Source: CAUZIZ01 sp965218775
GTDB taxonomy: Bacteria; Acidobacteriota; UBA6911; RPQK01; JAJDTT01
DNA length: 64,000 bases
Reading direction: 5' to 3'
Assembly: GCA_965218775.1 (NCBI GenBank)
Contig: CBDCLS010000006.1
Span: 2,232,001 to 2,296,000 of the forward strand
Shown here: positions 60,310-64,000 of the stretch, one piece after another
Layout: each line of letters opens with the position of its first letter
Numbering within the stretch: position 1 is the first letter of the stretch
Translations under genes and position numbers: made by a program
The notes under the pieces: generated by a model
Databases searched by the model: none
What the model saw: the letters and a program-made list of their open reading frames with translations, nothing else
Told to the model about the DNA's origin: nothing

Positions 60310-60592
60310 CGATCGCCAGCAATAAGGCGAGGGTTTGGTGTGGATTCGATGAGCTGATCTGGCCCCGGTCTAATCCGAGTCCAGCTCGGAATCATGACGG
60401 AATCCTTCTCAAGACCTCAGCAGGACAAGTAACTACAGTGGGCCGAGGCGTTTATCTGACACTCCGGAGCACGATTTCAAGAGGTCAACTGGGCCCTGGA
60501 GCTTGGGCTCCGGCACGGCATTTGCGCTAATGCGCTGCTGTTTTGGAGACGAAGAGTAACCTGGACGTTGATTCCGTTTATTGAGCTAGTAA
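60310..60592. other. Gap between the cyclase and EAL-HDOD genes
   Basis: About 280 bp without a gene. It holds the inverted pair GGAGCTTGGGCTCC (60499-60512). A separate promoter for the EAL-HDOD gene is likely. Confidence 0.4.
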
Positions 60593-61819
60593 ATGGACAC
60601 TTTTGTAGCGAGACAGCCGATTTTCACCAAGAAAGAGGACGTTCATGCCTACGAGCTGCTCTTCAGGTCGAGTTTGGAAAATTCATTCGGCGATGTCGAT
60701 GGAGATCACGCCTCAGCCAAGGTGCTGGTCGATGGCGTTCTAGGTCTCGGCATGTCGACTTTGACCGGAGGAAAAGCGGCCTTCATCAACTTTACCCGTG
60801 ACCTGCTGCTGAAGGATATGGCCTTTCTCTTCCCCAAAGACCAGGTCGTAATTGAGATTCTTGAGGATGTGGAGCCAGATGACAGCGTATTCGAAGCTTG
60901 TGTGAGGCTGAAGCTCCAGGGCTACTGCCTTGCGCTGGACGACTTCATCTTCGATCCCAAGTATGAAGCCCTGATCAGCCTTGCTGACATCATCAAAGTG
61001 GACTTCATGTTAAGCAGTCCGGAGGAAAGGCGCAAACTACCTGGGCTCATCAAGAATAAAAAGATCCAGTTTCTGGCGGAAAAGGTCGAGACCAGGGAAG
61101 AATTCGATGAGGCTCTCGAGCTGGACTATACCTATTTCCAGGGTTACTTCTTCAGCAAGCCAGTCGTGCTCTCCCACAAGCAAATCCCTTCCTTCAAGTT
61201 CTCTTATCTCCAGCTCCTGCAGGCGGTTCGAGTGCCCCGCCTGGATTTCTCAGAAATCGAAGGAATCGTCAAAGGCGATCCTGCGCTGACCTCCAAGTTG
61301 TTGAGATATATCAACACGGTCGGCAGGGAGCTCGTCACCTACATCGATTCCATCAAACACAGCCTGACGCTCTTGGGACGGGAGAACTTGAGAAGGCTGT
61401 TCTCTCTGGTGGTCCTTTCAACGGTTATGGAGGACTGTGCTCAAGAACTCCTGGTTCAGTCGCTGATCCGGGCCAGCGTCTGCGAGTCACTGGCCGGTCA
61501 GGTTGGGATGCGAGACCGCAAGTTCGACTTTTTTCTGATGGGCATGTTCTCCAGTCTGGATGCCGTACTCGGACTTCCCATGGAGGAGGCCGTCACCCAC
61601 GTTCCTTTACCCGAGGAGGCCCAAGCTGCGTTGCTGAACGAAGGGGGGCCTCTTCAAGCCCCGTTGGAAAGCGTTCTCGCCTACGAGCGGGCAGAATGGG
61701 AAACTTTTTCCACGCTCGCAAGCGAGCTGGGAGTCTCCGAATCACTGTTCCCGGGCCTGTTTCTCTCAGCGACGAAGTGGGCCGAGGAAATGGTTTCGCC
61801 CTCGCCCCGTCGATCGTGA
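60593..61819 (+). CDS. EAL-HDOD (YuxH-type) signalling protein
   Basis: 408 residues. The EAL-derived half (1-~195) has YELLFR in place of the EAL signature, INFTRDLL, IEILEDVEPD, LALDDFIFD and AEKVET. Most metal-site residues persist but DDFG is DDFI, so phosphodiesterase activity is doubtful. The HDOD half (~200-385) shows IEGIVKGDPALTSKLLRYIN and a hydrophobic core (HSLTLLGRENLRRLFSLVVL). YuxH-type proteins act as c-di-GMP receptors or regulators in several bacteria. It sits 283 bp after the GGDEF cyclase. Confidence 0.88.
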   Translation: MDTFVARQPIFTKKEDVHAYELLFRSSLENSFGDVDGDHASAKVLVDGVLGLGMSTLTGGKAAFINFTRDLLLKDMAFLFPKDQVVIEILEDVEPDDSVFEACVRLKLQGYCLALDDFIFDPKYEALISLADIIKVDFMLSSPEERRKLPGLIKNKKIQFLAEKVETREEFDEALELDYTYFQGYFFSKPVVLSHKQIPSFKFSYLQLLQAVRVPRLDFSEIEGIVKGDPALTSKLLRYINTVGRELVTYIDSIKHSLTLLGRENLRRLFSLVVLSTVMEDCAQELLVQSLIRASVCESLAGQVGMRDRKFDFFLMGMFSSLDAVLGLPMEEAVTHVPLPEEAQAALLNEGGPLQAPLESVLAYERAEWETFSTLASELGVSESLFPGLFLSATKWAEEMVSPSPRRS

Positions 61820-61955
61820 GGGTCAGAAGGCTCTGGAACGGCTGAGCCCTTACATCCTGCGCCCCCAACCTGTGCCCTCTGATCTGCGACATCACCGTCT
61901 GCACCCGTGCTTGCCTTGATCGCGCTCGAGCCTCTGTATACAATCCCGGAAGCTC

Positions 61956-62756
61956 ATGTCAACAGAAGATTTATTTCGTCTGAAGGGTAAGGTTGCGGTG
62001 ATCATCGGCGGCGCTCGGGACCTGGGACTTGATATGGCCCAGGCTCTTGGAGAAGCCGGCAGCGATCTGGTGATTACGTCGCGGACCCTGGCAAGCGCTG
62101 AAAAGGCGATCGACAGCCTCAAGACGACTTGTCAGGGAGACATCCTACCCCTGAATCTGGACGTCTGCGACCACGGACAGGTGTTTGCCGTGGCCGAAGC
62201 CGCACGCGCCTGGAAGGGCCGGATCGACGTTCTGGTCAACAACGCCGGAGGTGGATTGGGGCTCATACCCACCAATCTGTTCCAGCGGAAACCGGAAGAT
62301 GTCCGACAGTTGATCGACACCAACCTCGTGGGCACGCTTTTCTGCTGTCAGGCCTTCGGGAAGATCATGGCAGATCAAGGCCACGGCTCCATCATCAATA
62401 TCGCTTCGATTGCGGGCATGGTGGGCCGCGACCGTCAGATGTACGACCAAAACCAAATGCACGAACAGCCAATCGACTACGCCGCGGCCAAGGCTGGCGT
62501 AATCGGTATGACTCAGGACCTGGCCGGATTTCTGTCCCCACTTGGCGTCCGGGTCAATGCCATCTCACCCGGCGGATTCGAGCGAGGTCAGCCGGAAGGG
62601 TTCGTGAAAGCCTACAACGCCCGGACCCCTCTGGGCCGCATGGGGAAGGACGGCGTCGACCTCAAGGGTGCGGCGTTGTTCCTGGCCTCTTCAGCCTCGG
62701 ACTACGTGACCGGTGTGAATCTGGCGGTCGACGGTGGGTTCACGATCTGGCATTGA
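61956..62756 (+). CDS. SDR-family oxidoreductase
   Basis: 266 residues. Cofactor loop GGARDLGLDMAQAL (the usual TGxxxGIG is IGGARDLGL), NNAGG, Ser in INIASIAG and the catalytic Tyr/Lys in DYAAAKAGV. The C-terminus (SDYVTGVNLAVDGGFTIWH) is typical of classical FabG/glucose-dehydrogenase-like members. The substrate is a sugar acid or ketone/alcohol that cannot be specified. It is followed by a palindromic repeat and then the unfinished gene at the window end. Confidence 0.88.
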   Translation: MSTEDLFRLKGKVAVIIGGARDLGLDMAQALGEAGSDLVITSRTLASAEKAIDSLKTTCQGDILPLNLDVCDHGQVFAVAEAARAWKGRIDVLVNNAGGGLGLIPTNLFQRKPEDVRQLIDTNLVGTLFCCQAFGKIMADQGHGSIINIASIAGMVGRDRQMYDQNQMHEQPIDYAAAKAGVIGMTQDLAGFLSPLGVRVNAISPGGFERGQPEGFVKAYNARTPLGRMGKDGVDLKGAALFLASSASDYVTGVNLAVDGGFTIWH

Positions 62757-62782
62757 CGGCTACGAGCCGGATCATTCAGAAG

Positions 62783-62893
62783 GAAATTTTGGGTCCGGCG
62801 TAGCGGTGGACTCCAGGCCGCCGTCCGAGCCAAAGGCTCGGAAGAATGAGACTTCGGCCTGGAGGCCAAAGCTACGTTCGCCAATGAAGTTTC
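62783..62893. repeat. Palindromic repeat family P, copy 5
   Basis: A complete 111-bp copy in the orientation of copy 1: GAAATTTTGGGTCCGGCGTAGCGG, CTCCAGGCCGCC, hairpin CGAGCCAAAGGCTCG, CGGCCTGGAGGCCAAAGCTAC and terminal GAAGTTTC. It lies between the SDR gene and the last gene. Confidence 0.85.
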
Positions 62894-62966
62894 AGGTTAG
62901 AGGCCAATAGACACTAGTCGGGTTTGGAGAACTCAACTTTTCACCAACGACAGGCAGGTACAGACC

Positions 62967-64000
62967 ATGACACTAGACGCAGCAAGTGAATCCGGTCCCG
63001 GAGGCTCCGCCAGAACCCATCCTCCCATCTACCTGGCCGATATGAACAGCTGTCTTCCAGAGTCCGCGCTGAGTCGGCAGGGCAAACGTTTCCACTGGAG
63101 AATGCTCGATTTCGAGACCGACGCTGCCCAGGGGACCCTGCTCTTTGCGGGGGAGGAAACCCAGGCGCCCGAGTTGACCTATCCACTTGAGAGAGAAGGT
63201 TGGCACGATATCCATATCGGTCTGTTCAATACCGCCTGGCGTCCCTATGAGGACCAGCGATTGTGGGCAAAACTCGAGGACGACCCGACCTACTCGTTGA
63301 TCCATCTCCCTCCACCCAGCGACCTACCCTGGGGTGTGCCGCCCGACGATCAAGTCAAAGGCCCTCAGATTCAGGATGTCTTCTGGAAGACATCCGATCT
63401 CACGGGACAGGCAATCCTGTTTCGCCAGCCGTGCTTGCGAGTGGTGGAGGAGGCAGGAGCTTTCGGGAATCCCTGCACCAAGGTCTGGATCGCCTACATC
63501 AAGCTGGTTCCCCTCAACGAGGCAGAAGTTGAGGGTCTCCTGGCTGACCGAGGCCGAAGTGAGAACAAGCGTCTCTTCGCTTACAACGACTCCTGGTTCA
63601 CGGGCGACCGAGGGGGCATCATGCCCGAAGGCGAGTCCAACGCAGCCTCCATCAAGTCACACCTGGAGCCCTATCGCAACAGTGACTTCTCGCGGATCTA
63701 CTGGGACGGTGCCCACGGTGATATGTGCAACTACCTCTCCCAGATTGGGCGCATGTGGATCCCAGAGCACGTTCGGACCGATGACCCGCCTCGACTCTAC
63801 GACCGGCTGACTCTGGTGGCCTGGGATGAGTACGTCAAGAAGGGTCTAGACCCGTTTCAGGTAGCCGCAGACTTCAGTCACGAGATCGGTCTGGAGTTCC
63901 ACGCCTGCTACCGTCTGGGATGGCGGCCTTTCTATTGGCCACCTCCTTTTGAGGAATTCAATCTGGGAGGATTCTACGATCAGCACCAAGAGCTGCGCTG
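62967..64000 (+). CDS. Putative glycoside-hydrolase-like protein (cut by window edge)
   Basis: An open frame from ATG 62967 to the end of the window (344 codons visible, no stop). No signal peptide. The first ~190 residues are beta-rich (LADMNSCLPESALS; RFHWRMLDFETDAAQGTLLF; LREGWHDIH-like segments). From about residue 190 it shows FAYNDSWFTGDRGGIM and NSDFSRIYWDGAHGDMCN, then DFSHEIGLEFHACYRLGWRP. These look like strands of a TIM-barrel of the glycoside-hydrolase-like GHL type. Substrate and family are not certain; the C-terminus is missing. Confidence 0.65.
   Translation, partial: MTLDAASESGPGGSARTHPPIYLADMNSCLPESALSRQGKRFHWRMLDFETDAAQGTLLFAGEETQAPELTYPLEREGWHDIHIGLFNTAWRPYEDQRLWAKLEDDPTYSLIHLPPPSDLPWGVPPDDQVKGPQIQDVFWKTSDLTGQAILFRQPCLRVVEEAGAFGNPCTKVWIAYIKLVPLNEAEVEGLLADRGRSENKRLFAYNDSWFTGDRGGIMPEGESNAASIKSHLEPYRNSDFSRIYWDGAHGDMCNYLSQIGRMWIPEHVRTDDPPRLYDRLTLVAWDEYVKKGLDPFQVAADFSHEIGLEFHACYRLGWRPFYWPPPFEEFNLGGFYDQHQELR

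Overview
The window looks like chromosomal DNA of an uncultured, moderately GC-rich (by eye, high-50s percent) bacterium, most likely an Acidobacteriota member. This rests on several traits together: a decayed Ser/Thr-kinase/TolB-propeller tail, tandem exported subtilases ending in Trp-Ser-Asp hexapeptide repeats, DUF1501 and DUF1549/DUF1553 cytochrome-type proteins (also common in Planctomycetes and Verrucomicrobia), a P-type ATPase-HflK fusion, and much intergenic repeat debris. The phylum is an inference; no rRNA or ribosomal protein gene is present.

Layout. 1-8 kb: a cut-off exported protein, a kinase-tail pseudogene, an alpha/beta-hydrolase-kinase fusion, a NicO/UreH-like membrane protein, SELENBP1-type methanethiol oxidase, a MaoC-fold hydratase, and a transporter abruptly joined to the 3' part of an FAD-linked oxidase. 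8-14 kb: two tandem S8 proteases followed by a truncated sensor-type membrane protein. 14-21.5 kb: a mobile-element graveyard (phage-like gene, 3' half of tRNA-Gly, transaminase tail, cloverleaf repeat, IS91 fragment, two copies of a short TIR element) around an exported PhoD phosphatase/PHP hydrolase pair, ending at an intact tRNA-Glu. 21.5-28.5 kb: exported CbiX-like protein with a zinc-ribbon protein, ferredoxin, dipeptidyl peptidase III, a PqqD-like/Memo fusion and a frameshifted NhaC-type antiporter. 28.7-36 kb: IS1634-type transposase, the methionine-salvage operon mtnB-mtnD-mtnC plus an HpcH/HpaI aldolase, and a D-2-hydroxyacid dehydrogenase. 36-54 kb: secreted galactose mutarotase, DUF1501/DUF1553/pre-peptidase gene set, lipoprotein, Tat-exported NHL propeller, cytochrome-WD40 protein, an hflK/hflC cluster with the ATPase-HflK fusion, and an RraA-like protein. 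54-64 kb: a complete IS1380 element with CTAG flanks, a signalling run (GAF/PAS histidine kinase, two receiver proteins, one a GGDEF cyclase, and an EAL-HDOD protein), an SDR dehydrogenase and an unfinished gene.

How the genes fit together. mtnBDC recycle methylthioadenosine to methionine, while MtoX would oxidise methanethiol, so the window touches organosulfur chemistry at two separate loci. The DUF1501/DUF1553 genes, the cytochrome-WD40 gene and the NHL gene look like an exported, possibly haem-containing module of unknown chemistry. The histidine kinase, receivers, cyclase and EAL-HDOD protein probably form one two-component/c-di-GMP pathway. Membrane quality control is suggested by two HflK-like proteins and one HflC.

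Non-coding structure is a strong feature: a ~111 bp palindromic element in five places, three short TIR elements (a pair at 8.1/20.4 kb and one at 45 kb), a cloverleaf-like repeat, a long inverted repeat in front of hflC, a tRNA-Gly 3' half that looks like an att scar, and four phased TTGTGYCA octamers beside tRNA-Glu. Gene fragments (kinase tail, transporter/oxidase junction, membrane sensor, IS91, transaminase) indicate repeated deletion and insertion.
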